NCBI GenBank assembly: GCA_964522015.1
Contig: CAZFST010000042.1
Span: 1-27,394 of the forward strand
Source: QQWI01 sp964522015
GTDB lineage: Bacteria > Bacillota > Clostridia > Peptostreptococcales > Acidaminobacteraceae
DNA length: 27,394 bases
Direction: 5' to 3'
The notes beneath the pieces were generated by a model. That model was not told the origin of the DNA, did not search any database, and saw only the letters and a list, made by a program, of their open reading frames with translations. Both the position numbers and the translations under genes were made by a program. The stretch's first letter is position 1. Every line of letters begins with the position of its first letter. This document shows, piece after piece, positions 1 through 6,757 of this stretch.

Positions 1-39
1 TTATTTTGTTTGATTTAGTTTGATTCAAATGCAGATAGT

Positions 40-1032
40 GTGTGGAATAACAATATAGCCAAAGGAATTAAGAGTATTCACGAACTTGGTTATTGCCATA
101 GAGATATTAAACCGAACAACATTTTGATTGTAGGAAATCAGATTAAATTGGCTGATTTCGGCCTGGTTTGGCACCCGAATTTTGTGTCGCGGACATATAA
201 TGATGAGAGAGTAGGGCCAGTTGAGACAATAGCTCCAGAAATGAGGGAAAATAATTCGGAGCTAAAACACTCAAGTAAGGCTGACATTTATTCTTTTGTC
301 AAAACAATGTGGATGCTAATACTTAGTAGGAAAAGAGCTTTTGTTGGTGAGTATTGTTATGCGACAACGGATTATTTAAGTTGTAATATGGAAATTTTTA
401 AACGCGATGGAATAAGAACAGTCTCTGGATTGAATGAATTAATTATGAGAGGCACAAAAGTTTCACCTATTAATAGACCATCAATTGATGAGGTCATCAA
501 AAGTCTAGAATCATTTGTTATTGATATCAAGCTACCTGATAAAGATATTAATTTGATTAACCATCGTGAAGTAATTAAACAGAGCTTATGCATTATAGAA
601 AGTGATACTGAGGGAATTACAAAGTTGTCCAAAATGAAAGATTTTTTTAATAGGATTTTCACATTAAACTTGTATATTTTGGAAAGCGAAAAGTTGGATG
701 GAAGCCGTGATACAAAGTTTGAAGTTCAGAAGATTCAAGTGACAGAAATTGATAGTGGCATTATCTTTGTAAGTACAAACAATAAAAGATATCTTCTAGT
801 AGTAAATAAACTAGAAATTGATAAACAAAAAAACAAGATAACCCTAGAAACTAAAGATATCATAATAGAAAATCTTCCGACCAGCAGAATTTATGAATTC
901 GTTGATTATTATTCAGTAGATATCATGGACAGTTTGATAGGCAATTTTGAAGAACAGAATGATAAATCTGTTATTGAAGTTATGAGCAAAGCAGAAACAC
1001 TTATTTTGTCAGTTACCGCTCAAAACATTTAA
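40..1032 (+). CDS. Ser/Thr protein kinase-like protein lacking the N-lobe
   Basis: The reading frame holds only the C-terminal part of a eukaryotic-type protein kinase. It begins in helix E and shows the catalytic loop HRDIKPNN (H20-N27), the DFG metal site (D39-G41), an APE motif (65-67) and a RPSIDEV helix near 155. About 160 unrecognised residues follow. The glycine loop and ATP-anchoring lysine of the N-lobe are absent. An in-frame TAG at 16-18 closes the frame upstream, so the missing half is not simply cut off by the window edge. A frameshift near 18-22 is possible, since another frame there reads ILFDLV, which resembles a kinase hinge. The GTG start at 40 has no convincing Shine-Dalgarno sequence. 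The gene is visibly richer in A+T than the metal-cofactor genes downstream. It is probably a broken or truncated kinase, unless there is a sequencing error. Confidence 0.6.
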   Translation: MWNNNIAKGIKSIHELGYCHRDIKPNNILIVGNQIKLADFGLVWHPNFVSRTYNDERVGPVETIAPEMRENNSELKHSSKADIYSFVKTMWMLILSRKRAFVGEYCYATTDYLSCNMEIFKRDGIRTVSGLNELIMRGTKVSPINRPSIDEVIKSLESFVIDIKLPDKDINLINHREVIKQSLCIIESDTEGITKLSKMKDFFNRIFTLNLYILESEKLDGSRDTKFEVQKIQVTEIDSGIIFVSTNNKRYLLVVNKLEIDKQKNKITLETKDIIIENLPTSRIYEFVDYYSVDIMDSLIGNFEEQNDKSVIEVMSKAETLILSVTAQNI

Positions 1033-1136
1033 AATGTAGTGAAAAAAATGTAACAAGTTATAATTTTAGTTATGTGTAATGGTTTAACTCCTCTCCCGCA
1101 TTGGCGGGTCGTATACATACTGCAAGCAGCTTCTTC

Positions 1137-1150
1137 TATACAGCTGTATA
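1137..1150. promoter_or_regulatory. 14-bp perfect palindrome upstream of the flavoprotein gene (possible operator)
   Basis: TATACAGCTGTATA is a perfect palindrome about 40 bp before the flavoprotein start. A longer inverted repeat, CGTATACA (1110-1117) with TGTATACG (1145-1152), surrounds it and is followed by a short T run. It could bind a dimeric repressor or form an RNA hairpin. No regulator gene lies next to it. Confidence 0.3.
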
Positions 1151-1191
1151 CGTGTTTTTTAGCTTTGTACTTACAAATAAAAGGACAAAAA

Positions 1192-1755
1192 ATGAAAGCA
1201 ACCATCATCTCATTTAGTGCAAGAAAAACCATGGGCAATTGCAAAAGTATTGCGCAGGTCATGGCCGAGTCGCTGGAAGCAAAGGGCTTCTCAACCGTAT
1301 ATTTAGATATCAATGATTACACTATTAAGCCCTGCTCAAATTGTGATTACCAGTGTTTTCAAGCAGGGCAGACCTGTCCCATAACAGATGATGTTTCTGG
1401 TATCTATCAAACCCTTAGTGAAAGTCACTTAATCATTGTGGTGATACCAGTATACAGCGCCGCGGCGCCAGCAACCTTTTATGCTTTTAGGGAGCGCGGT
1501 CAAGACATACTTAGGCAGAGCGACTTTTATGATAGATTTGAAAAGATAAAAAAATGCTACTGTGTTATCGGCAATCAAATTGCTGGGGCAGATGCAGCTA
1601 TTACCAGTATTATTGCAGATGATGAATTGTCAGATAGCCGTAATGTATTACTTTTGCAAAGTAAAACCTACAACCAATCATCCATCTCAGGTAAGCTATG
1701 CGAAATCAGTGCGGTAAGGGATAAAATCAAAGATTTTGTAAGCACAATAGCATAA
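1192..1755 (+). CDS. NADPH-dependent FMN reductase / iron-sulfur flavoprotein-like protein
   Basis: A 187-residue flavodoxin-fold protein of the FMN_red family, probably a cytoplasmic reductase of quinones, metals or redox partners. The N-terminus shows the expected first beta strand (KATIISFSARK) followed by a phosphate-binding loop for FMN. A cysteine cluster near residues 49-64, CSNCDYQCFQAGQTC, has CX2CX3CX6C spacing. This resembles the compact cluster of iron-sulfur flavoproteins, so a 4Fe-4S centre is possible. The IPVYSAAAPATFYAFRERG stretch is the usual second flavin-contact region. The start is ATG 1192 with AAAGGA six bases upstream; the frame is open further upstream, but that part lacks coding character. 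The alpha/beta hydrolase follows closely and may be co-transcribed. The substrate cannot be read from the sequence. Confidence 0.75.
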   Translation: MKATIISFSARKTMGNCKSIAQVMAESLEAKGFSTVYLDINDYTIKPCSNCDYQCFQAGQTCPITDDVSGIYQTLSESHLIIVVIPVYSAAAPATFYAFRERGQDILRQSDFYDRFEKIKKCYCVIGNQIAGADAAITSIIADDELSDSRNVLLLQSKTYNQSSISGKLCEISAVRDKIKDFVSTIA

Positions 1756-1789
1756 ACTGTATTTACTTCAGATGAAAGAAGGTGTAATT

Positions 1790-2629
1790 ATGGAGGCAGT
1801 TAAAATACATCGTAACATTGCTAAACTAAACGACATTGATATGTTCTATTTTGATACCAAAACTGAAGGTCCGATAATCCTTTGTCTGCATGGCAGATAT
1901 GGCAGAGCGGAGACTTGGTATGATTTTATAAATCAGTATGGTCAACAGTACAGAATTATCGCTCCAGATCAAAGGGGGCATGGCCTTAGCAGTAAGCCCC
2001 TATCGGAATACTCCGCTGAAGAAATGGCTGGGGACATCATTGAGCTATTAGATCTATTGAATATTGATTCAGTTATTTTAGTTGGACACTCCATGGGTGG
2101 CACGGTTGCTGGATTTTTGGCATCGGTATATCCGGAATACATAAAGTCAGTTGCCATTCTCGACAAATCTGCAGCAGGTCCAGAGTCAAATAAGCTACCA
2201 CTGGATAAAAGTCAATTGTGCGACCCTGTTACAAAAGATTGGCCGTTGCCATTTGTAACACTTAATCAAGCGATGACTTTTATTAAAGAAGTTACAGAAT
2301 CAGATTTAGAATATCAATATTTTATGAATAGTTTAGAAGAGACAAACCATGGCTATCAGATGATGTTCAGTCCCAAGGCGATGGCTATCAACATAGCCAA
2401 TTATCAAGGATGGTTTCACTTGTTGCCAAATATTAAGTGTCTAGCCCTGCTAATTAGAGCAAGCGGTAACAATGCAGTATCAGATGAAGATTTGTTTAAA
2501 ATGCAATCACTAATTCCAAATTGCCTTGTTTATGATATGTCACACCCTGATCACAATGTTCATTTAGGTAACAAAGAAGAGTTTTATAAATATTTCGATG
2601 AGTTTTTAGAAAAAACACAAAGCTTTTAA
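1790..2629 (+). CDS. Alpha/beta hydrolase
   Basis: A 279-residue serine hydrolase of the alpha/beta fold with no signal peptide, so cytoplasmic. The oxyanion-loop HG motif (LCLHGRYG, residues 31-38) and the strand-4 motif APDQRGHGLS (58-67) are present. The nucleophile elbow GHSMGG places the catalytic serine at residue 101. A C-terminal PDHNVHLG (253-260) supplies the catalytic histidine, probably H255. The acid residue is likely D232, in the loop after strand 6. ATG 1790 was chosen over ATG 1772 because AAGGTG lies five bases before it, while 1772 has no Shine-Dalgarno sequence. The gene ends before a clear intrinsic terminator. Family members hydrolyse esters, lactones or haloalkanes; the substrate here is unknown. 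Confidence 0.8.
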   Translation: MEAVKIHRNIAKLNDIDMFYFDTKTEGPIILCLHGRYGRAETWYDFINQYGQQYRIIAPDQRGHGLSSKPLSEYSAEEMAGDIIELLDLLNIDSVILVGHSMGGTVAGFLASVYPEYIKSVAILDKSAAGPESNKLPLDKSQLCDPVTKDWPLPFVTLNQAMTFIKEVTESDLEYQYFMNSLEETNHGYQMMFSPKAMAINIANYQGWFHLLPNIKCLALLIRASGNNAVSDEDLFKMQSLIPNCLVYDMSHPDHNVHLGNKEEFYKYFDEFLEKTQSF

Positions 2630-2656
2630 AAACAATATATCAATTGTTCATTTTCG

Positions 2657-2690
2657 GAACACTGCTCCCATTTGGAACAGTGTTCTTTTT
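2657..2690 (+). terminator. Intrinsic terminator after the hydrolase gene
   Basis: GAACACTG (2657-2664) pairs perfectly with CAGTGTTC (2678-2685), and five T residues follow. It separates the hydrolase unit from the AOR operon. Confidence 0.8.
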
Positions 2691-2810
2691 CGTGACACTT
2701 ATCAGCGTGCGTTTGTTCTATTTTGATGCACTTATTTGATAATCACTTAATCTCTGCTGCTCCCACACCGACCCTTCATATCCGGGACTCTTCTATCTGT
2801 CCACGGCTCT

Positions 2811-2858
2811 CTCTTGCCTCCCTGACCCACCTCTTGCCCCTCTCTTCACTCACTTGCT
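2811..2858 (+). promoter_or_regulatory. Three CTCTTGCC-type repeats phased at 20 bp (possible activator sites)
   Basis: CTCTTGCC occurs at 2811 and 2831, and a variant CACTTGCT at 2851, giving an exact 20-bp period. If transcription starts near 2933, the copies begin at about -121, -101 and -81. That is where enhancer-binding activators of sigma-54 promoters usually sit. The whole stretch 2730-2905 is unusually pyrimidine-rich on this strand. No activator gene is in the window. Confidence 0.35.
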
Positions 2859-2906
2859 ACCAACGTCTCGCCAACTTACCACCAGCCATCACCTTCAACC
2901 ACACAT

Positions 2907-2921
2907 TGGCACGGCAATTGC
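2907..2921 (+). promoter_or_regulatory. Sigma-54 (-24/-12) promoter of the AOR operon
   Basis: TTGGCACGGCAATTGC (2906-2921) matches the sigma-54 consensus YTGGCACGRNNNTTGC, with the invariant GG and GC ten bases apart. Transcription would start near 2933, giving a short untranslated leader of about 25 bases that contains the AGGAGGT ribosome binding site just before the ATG at 2958. Transcription would depend on an ATP-driven enhancer-binding activator. Confidence 0.8.
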
Positions 2922-2957
2922 GTATCATTAGTTTATCTGTGTATAGGAGGTAATGAT

Positions 2958-4751
2958 ATGTTTGGTTATCGTGGTAAATTGTTGCGTATTGACTTAACAT
3001 CAAGAACCGTTAAAGAAGAAGCGCTTAATTTGGAACATGCAAATCAGTATTTAGGCGGTAGAGGTCTGGGGACTAAAATTTTAATGGATGAAGTGGCTCC
3101 TAGTGTGGATGCCCTGAGCCCAGAAAATAAGCTGATTGTCATGACTGGCCCCTTGTCAGGGACACCAACCCCAACTGGTGGGAGATACATGGTCATTACC
3201 AAGTCCCCACTGACAGGGACAGTTGCCAGCTCAAATTCTGGGGGCCACTGGGGTGCTGAACTTAAGTATGCAGGCTACGACGGTCTGATTATTGAAGGCA
3301 AAGCTGATGGCCCTGTTTATATTCACATAGAAGATGAAGTGGTTACCATCAAGGATGCCTCTGACTTGTGGGGCCGCTTGGTATCAGACACCACAAACAC
3401 TCTCATCGGCAGACACGGAGAAAAAAGCCGCGTCATGACCATTGGACCAGCAGGAGAGAAATTGTCTCGCATTGCAGCCATTATGAATGAAAAAGATAGA
3501 GCCGCAGGCCGTTCGGGTGTTGGTGCCGTTATGGGTTCTAAAAACCTGAAAGCCATTGTGGTCCGTGGTACTTCAAAAGTCGCCATTCACGACCCAGAAG
3601 CACTGAAAGCTGTTTTCTCAGAATCCCTTAAAAAGATTAAAGCCAATGGCGTTACGGGAACGGGTCTGCCAACTTACGGAACAGCGGTATTGGTCAATAT
3701 TATTAACGAAAACGGCGCTTATCCAGTGAACAATTTCCAGGCTTCTTATGACGAAAATGCCGATGCCATCAGTGGCGAAACCATGGCTGATACGTATTTG
3801 GTCAAACGTGAGGCTTGTCATAGATGTCCAATCGGTTGTGGTCGTTACTGTAAAGTGGACGACATTGAGGGTGGCGGTCCTGAGTACGAAACCATTTGGG
3901 CCTTTGGTTCGGATTGCGGCATCAACAATCTTGCAGAAGTTATCAAGGCCAATTACTGGTGTAACGAGCTAGGCCTAGACACCATTTCAGCTGGGACTAC
4001 AATTGCTGCGGCCATGGAACTCTACCAGCGTGGCTTTATCACAGACAAAGACTTAGATGGAACCCCACTGGCATTTGGTGATGAGGCTTCTGTTGTGGCT
4101 TGGACTAAGAAAATGGGTTACCGTGAAGGTTTTGGTAGCGATATGGCAGAGGGCTCTTACCGTATGACAGAAAAATACGGCGCTGTTGAACTATCGATGA
4201 CCGTTAAAAAGCAAGAAATTCCAGCTTACGACCCCCGTGGTATACAAGGTCAAGGCCTTCAGTATGCCACTTCTAACCGTGGTGGTTGCCACGTAAGGGG
4301 CTACTTGATCTCTCCAGAAATCCTTGGTATGCCTACTAAACTGGACCGTTTTGCCCTAGAAGGTAAGGCTGCTTGGTGTATTGGCTTCCAAGATCTAACC
4401 GCTGTCATTGACTCACTTGGCCTATGCCTCTTCACATCCTTTGCCCTAGGCGCGCCAGATTATGCAGAGCTTTTAAATCACGTTTGTGGCACAAACCACG
4501 ACGCAGAATCAATTGTCAAAGCAGGGGAGCGTATTTGGAACTTAGAAAGACTCTACAACCTTGCTGAGGGCGTTGACCCATCCCAAGACACCTTGCCAAA
4601 ACGTCTTCTTGAAGAGCCAATTGTGGCAGGTCCTTCTAAAGATTGGGTGCACAAATTATCAGAACTGCTTCCAGAATACTACGCGCTCCGCGGCTGGTCC
4701 CCAGAGGGTATCCCAACAGAGGCTCGCTTGACGGATTTGGGTATTAAGTAG
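2958..4751 (+). CDS. aor: Tungsten-dependent aldehyde:ferredoxin oxidoreductase
   Basis: A 597-residue enzyme of the AOR family. It oxidises aldehydes to carboxylic acids with ferredoxin as electron acceptor, using a bis-pyranopterin tungsten cofactor and one 4Fe-4S cluster in the cytoplasm. The length is normal for the family. The cluster ligands are visible as CHRCPIGC (C287, C290, C294) plus C490 in DSLGLCLF, close to the positions known from the archaeal enzyme. N-terminal pterin-binding elements include YLGGRGLGTK (31-40), TGGRYMVITKSPLTG (73-87) and the SGGHWG loop (94-99). Downstream follow a MoaD-like sulfur carrier and a HesA/MoeB-like activator, a common arrangement in AOR operons. 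The start is supported by AGGAGGT upstream. Expression is predicted to be sigma-54 dependent. Preference for tungsten over molybdenum is inferred from family and context. Confidence 0.93.
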   Translation: MFGYRGKLLRIDLTSRTVKEEALNLEHANQYLGGRGLGTKILMDEVAPSVDALSPENKLIVMTGPLSGTPTPTGGRYMVITKSPLTGTVASSNSGGHWGAELKYAGYDGLIIEGKADGPVYIHIEDEVVTIKDASDLWGRLVSDTTNTLIGRHGEKSRVMTIGPAGEKLSRIAAIMNEKDRAAGRSGVGAVMGSKNLKAIVVRGTSKVAIHDPEALKAVFSESLKKIKANGVTGTGLPTYGTAVLVNIINENGAYPVNNFQASYDENADAISGETMADTYLVKREACHRCPIGCGRYCKVDDIEGGGPEYETIWAFGSDCGINNLAEVIKANYWCNELGLDTISAGTTIAAAMELYQRGFITDKDLDGTPLAFGDEASVVAWTKKMGYREGFGSDMAEGSYRMTEKYGAVELSMTVKKQEIPAYDPRGIQGQGLQYATSNRGGCHVRGYLISPEILGMPTKLDRFALEGKAAWCIGFQDLTAVIDSLGLCLFTSFALGAPDYAELLNHVCGTNHDAESIVKAGERIWNLERLYNLAEGVDPSQDTLPKRLLEEPIVAGPSKDWVHKLSELLPEYYALRGWSPEGIPTEARLTDLGIK

Positions 4752-4786
4752 CGCATTACATGCGCGCAATAGAACAACATGTACAA

Positions 4787-4812
4787 GGCGCTGCACCTAA
4801 CCGTGCAGTGCC
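4787..4812 (+). other. Intercistronic RNA hairpin between aor and moaD
   Basis: A ten-base-pair stem (4787-4796 with 4803-4812, one G-T pair) and a six-base loop lie between the two genes, with no T run. A smaller GCGC hairpin precedes it (about 4751-4765). They probably affect mRNA stability or the relative level of AOR and its partners rather than termination. Confidence 0.5.
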
Positions 4813-4835
4813 TTCGCACTAAGAAAGGTGGGACC

Positions 4836-5066
4836 GTGAAACCGATTGAAGTCAGGCTCTTTGCCACTCTCCGTGAGGGTAGAGGAAAGAAGGTCTTTAT
4901 ACCAAATGAGGACGGCTCCCTCACCCCTCGAGACATTATTGAAAACCTCCAGATCCCCCTTGAAGAAGTGGCTATTTTGCTAGTCAATGGCCGTGATGGC
5001 AACTTGGATCAAATTCTCATAGAAGAGGATTATCTCTCCATTTTTCCACCGGTTGGAGGTGGCTGA
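4836..5066 (+). CDS. MoaD/ThiS-family sulfur carrier protein
   Basis: A 76-residue ubiquitin-fold protein ending in the diagnostic Gly-Gly (PPVGGG). The tail is adenylated and then thiocarboxylated, and donates sulfur for the dithiolene of molybdopterin. Family hallmarks are the first strand IEVRLFATLREG and the LVNGRD turn followed by a late DYLSIFPPV strand. The start is GTG 4836, preceded by AAGGTGG; the frame is open upstream, but that part encodes the intercistronic hairpin rather than the fold. It overlaps the HesA-like gene by one base. Within an AOR operon it is likely to serve the pterin of this enzyme. No MoaE, the large synthase subunit, is in the window. Confidence 0.85.
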   Translation: MKPIEVRLFATLREGRGKKVFIPNEDGSLTPRDIIENLQIPLEEVAILLVNGRDGNLDQILIEEDYLSIFPPVGGG

Positions 5067-5764
5067 TGGCAAGGGCCCCGCGATTTGAGCGCAATGGGAT
5101 TTTAACCGATGGAGAACAACTATTACTGGGTTCTAAACGGGTTTTAGTGGTGGGGTGTGGGGGCTTAGGCGGCTATAGCATCGAACAGCTTGCCCGTTTG
5201 GGGATCAAGCACCTGACGGTGGTGGATGGGGATGACTTTGTGGAGAGTAACCTCAATAGGCAACTGCTGGCAACCACCCAAACCCTTGGCAGGAACAAGG
5301 CAGTGGTGGCAAAAGAACGGATTGCCTTGATTGATCCCACCACTGAAGTAACTGCGGTTAGCGCATTTTTAACAGCTGAAAATGCCAGTCAGTGGCTGGC
5401 AGGTCACGATCTTGTACTAGATGCCCTAGACGATAATATGACCAGATTGATTTTACAAAAGACCTGTGAAGAAGTAGGTGTGCCCCTGATTTATGGGGCA
5501 ATCGCCGGTTGGTACGGACAAGTGGCAACGATCTTTCCTGGGGACCGGACATTGGACCGTCTGCTAGGGGCTGCCACTGGTAAAGGGGTGGAAACCAAGA
5601 TTGGCAATCCAGCCTTTACCCCGGCCATGATTGCCTCTTATCAAGTGGCAGAAGCCTTGAAAGTCCTACTAAATCGGGGGGAGCTCTTGAGGCATCAAGT
5701 GATGTGCATTGATTTACTCTATAATGATGTGACCTATATTGACTTAGGGCCAACATCTCAGTGA
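5066..5764 (+). CDS. ThiF/MoeB/HesA-family adenylyltransferase
   Basis: A 232-residue E1-like enzyme that adenylates the C-terminal glycine of the neighbouring MoaD-type carrier. It has the nucleotide-binding GCGGLGG loop (30-36), the following acidic turn VVDGDDF, and NLNRQ (62-66) with the conserved arginine. A DALDDNMTRL segment and a C-terminal helix in QVAEALK complete the fold. It is shorter than full-length MoeB and shows no CXXC zinc pairs and no rhodanese domain, so it fits the HesA-like group found beside AOR genes. Its start codon overlaps the moaD stop by one base, indicating translational coupling. The operon probably ends shortly after. Confidence 0.85.
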   Translation: MARAPRFERNGILTDGEQLLLGSKRVLVVGCGGLGGYSIEQLARLGIKHLTVVDGDDFVESNLNRQLLATTQTLGRNKAVVAKERIALIDPTTEVTAVSAFLTAENASQWLAGHDLVLDALDDNMTRLILQKTCEEVGVPLIYGAIAGWYGQVATIFPGDRTLDRLLGAATGKGVETKIGNPAFTPAMIASYQVAEALKVLLNRGELLRHQVMCIDLLYNDVTYIDLGPTSQ

Positions 5765-5781
5765 GATTTTAGGGACTTACC

Positions 5782-5810
5782 TTGACTTAGCAAGGTTTGA
5801 ATGCCATAAT
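5782..5810 (+). promoter_or_regulatory. Sigma-A promoter of the tungstate uptake / cofactor operon
   Basis: TTGACT (5782-5787), a 17-bp spacer and CATAAT (5805-5810) make a near-consensus promoter. The start would be near 5817, giving a leader of roughly 235 bases that contains the riboswitch candidate. A small ACCTTG/CAAGGT inverted repeat (5779-5796) overlaps the -35 region; it may be a weak terminator for the upstream operon or an operator. Confidence 0.75.
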
Positions 5811-5893
5811 CTAAGTGTGTAACAAATCAGAAAATTTCTAGATGTGATCCATCTTTTGTAAAGATATTAAGGCATTTTCATAATAATAAGAAA

Positions 5894-5997
5894 CGATTCC
5901 GAGCACCGCTCCCTAACGTAATCTGCGGATTTCAATGGTGGTATTGCCAATGGGTGGCCATAGAAATGTGGTTGCCTCCCTTTTTGGAAAGGAATTG
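5894..5997 (+). promoter_or_regulatory. Moco/Tuco-type riboswitch candidate (tup leader)
   Basis: The leader folds into an aptamer-like element. Closing stem P1 is CGATTCC (5894-5900) with GGAATTG (5991-5997). A CCGAG follows P1, then helices in 5904-5940. A hairpin 5953-5960/5969-5976 is capped by TAGAAATG, in effect a GAAA tetraloop. Then come TCCC and TTTGGAAAGGA. A closely matching element precedes the minus-strand aldehyde dehydrogenase, with base-pair changes that preserve the tetraloop stem. Placement before tungstate uptake and pterin genes, and a GNRA tetraloop design, agree with the molybdenum/tungsten cofactor riboswitch family (Rfam RF01055). The family assignment is from memory of its general architecture, not from a search. 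Confidence 0.7.
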
Positions 5998-6002
5998 GGT
6001 GC

Positions 6003-6032
6003 ATGCGCTCAATTGATTGAGCGTATTTTTTT
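6003..6032 (+). terminator. Riboswitch expression platform: intrinsic terminator before tupB
   Basis: A ten-base-pair stem (6003-6012 with 6017-6026, tetraloop TTGA) runs into seven T residues (6026-6032), just before the tupB ribosome binding site. AATTGGGT (5993-6000) can instead pair with GCTCAATT (6007-6014), which would block the terminator. The same AATTG is also the 3' strand of aptamer stem P1. Ligand binding should therefore favour termination, giving an OFF switch. Confidence 0.8.
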
Positions 6033-6052
6033 GTCTAGGAGGCAGGTTCGCG

Positions 6053-6757
6053 ATGCAATACGTGTTCGATGGGATTCAAGAAGGCTTTAGACTTATTGTA
6101 TCGGGCGATCCGGCCATATTTAAAATTATGATCCTATCCCTGGCGGTATCTCTTGCGGCTACAGGACTTGCCACAGTATGTGGTGTGCCTCTTGGCCTCT
6201 TGACTGGCCTTTCTGATTTTAAGGGCAAAAAGACGTTCCGAATTTTCCTAACCACGGCAATGGGCATTCCACCGGTGATCATCGGTCTGATGGTGGCCCT
6301 ATTGCTCTCGCGGCGGGGCCCCCTGGGCACCTGGCAGCTGCTCTTTACGCCGACCGCCATGTTGATTGCACAGTTTGTTTTAGTGCTCCCAATCATTACA
6401 GGCGTTGTGTTTTCTCAGGCCAAGTTAAAAGGACCCAAAGTTGTGGAAACCTGCAAGACCCTGGGCTTCACCTTTTGGCAGCGCCTCTGGCGACTGGTGA
6501 TCGAACTGCGCCAGACACTGGTTTTAGCAGTCCTTACCGCCTTTGGCCGCGCTATCTCAGAAGTGGGCGCAGTGATGCTAGTCGGCGGCAATATCAAAGA
6601 CCATACCCGGGTGATGACCACCTATATCGCCACCCAGAATAGCATGGGCAAGTACGAGTCTTCAATCGCCATGGCTATGATCCTTTTAACTGTGGCACTT
6701 ATGGTCAATGGCACAGTCCAGTGGCTGACAGGAGGGGACCATGAGCATCCAATGTAA
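6053..6757 (+). CDS. tupB: Tungstate ABC transporter permease
   Basis: A 234-residue integral membrane permease of the TupB/WtpB/ModB class with about five hydrophobic helices, for example ILSLAVSLAATGLATVCGV near the N-terminus and MLIAQFVLVLPIITGVVF in the middle. The cytoplasmic coupling loop that contacts the ATPase is visible around AISEVGAVMLVGGN. The start is ATG 6053 with AGGAGG (6037-6042) ten bases upstream; an upstream TTG at 6017 lies inside the terminator hairpin and is rejected. It overlaps tupC by 17 bases. It is the first gene after the riboswitch. The substrate-binding protein TupA, normally just upstream, is absent. The tungstate assignment rests on similarity to Tup permeases, the linked cofactor genes and AOR. 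Confidence 0.85.
   Translation: MQYVFDGIQEGFRLIVSGDPAIFKIMILSLAVSLAATGLATVCGVPLGLLTGLSDFKGKKTFRIFLTTAMGIPPVIIGLMVALLLSRRGPLGTWQLLFTPTAMLIAQFVLVLPIITGVVFSQAKLKGPKVVETCKTLGFTFWQRLWRLVIELRQTLVLAVLTAFGRAISEVGAVMLVGGNIKDHTRVMTTYIATQNSMGKYESSIAMAMILLTVALMVNGTVQWLTGGDHEHPM

Noticed and set aside
2723..2953. A 76-codon open frame before aor
   Set aside because: It runs across the sigma-54 promoter and the pyrimidine-rich tract, has no ribosome binding site and shows no protein-like pattern. It is a by-product of skewed base composition.
4751..4812. Hairpins between aor and moaD as a second riboswitch
   Set aside because: They lack the CCGAG, tetraloop hairpin and GGAAAGGA parts of the two matching leaders, and have no terminator T run.
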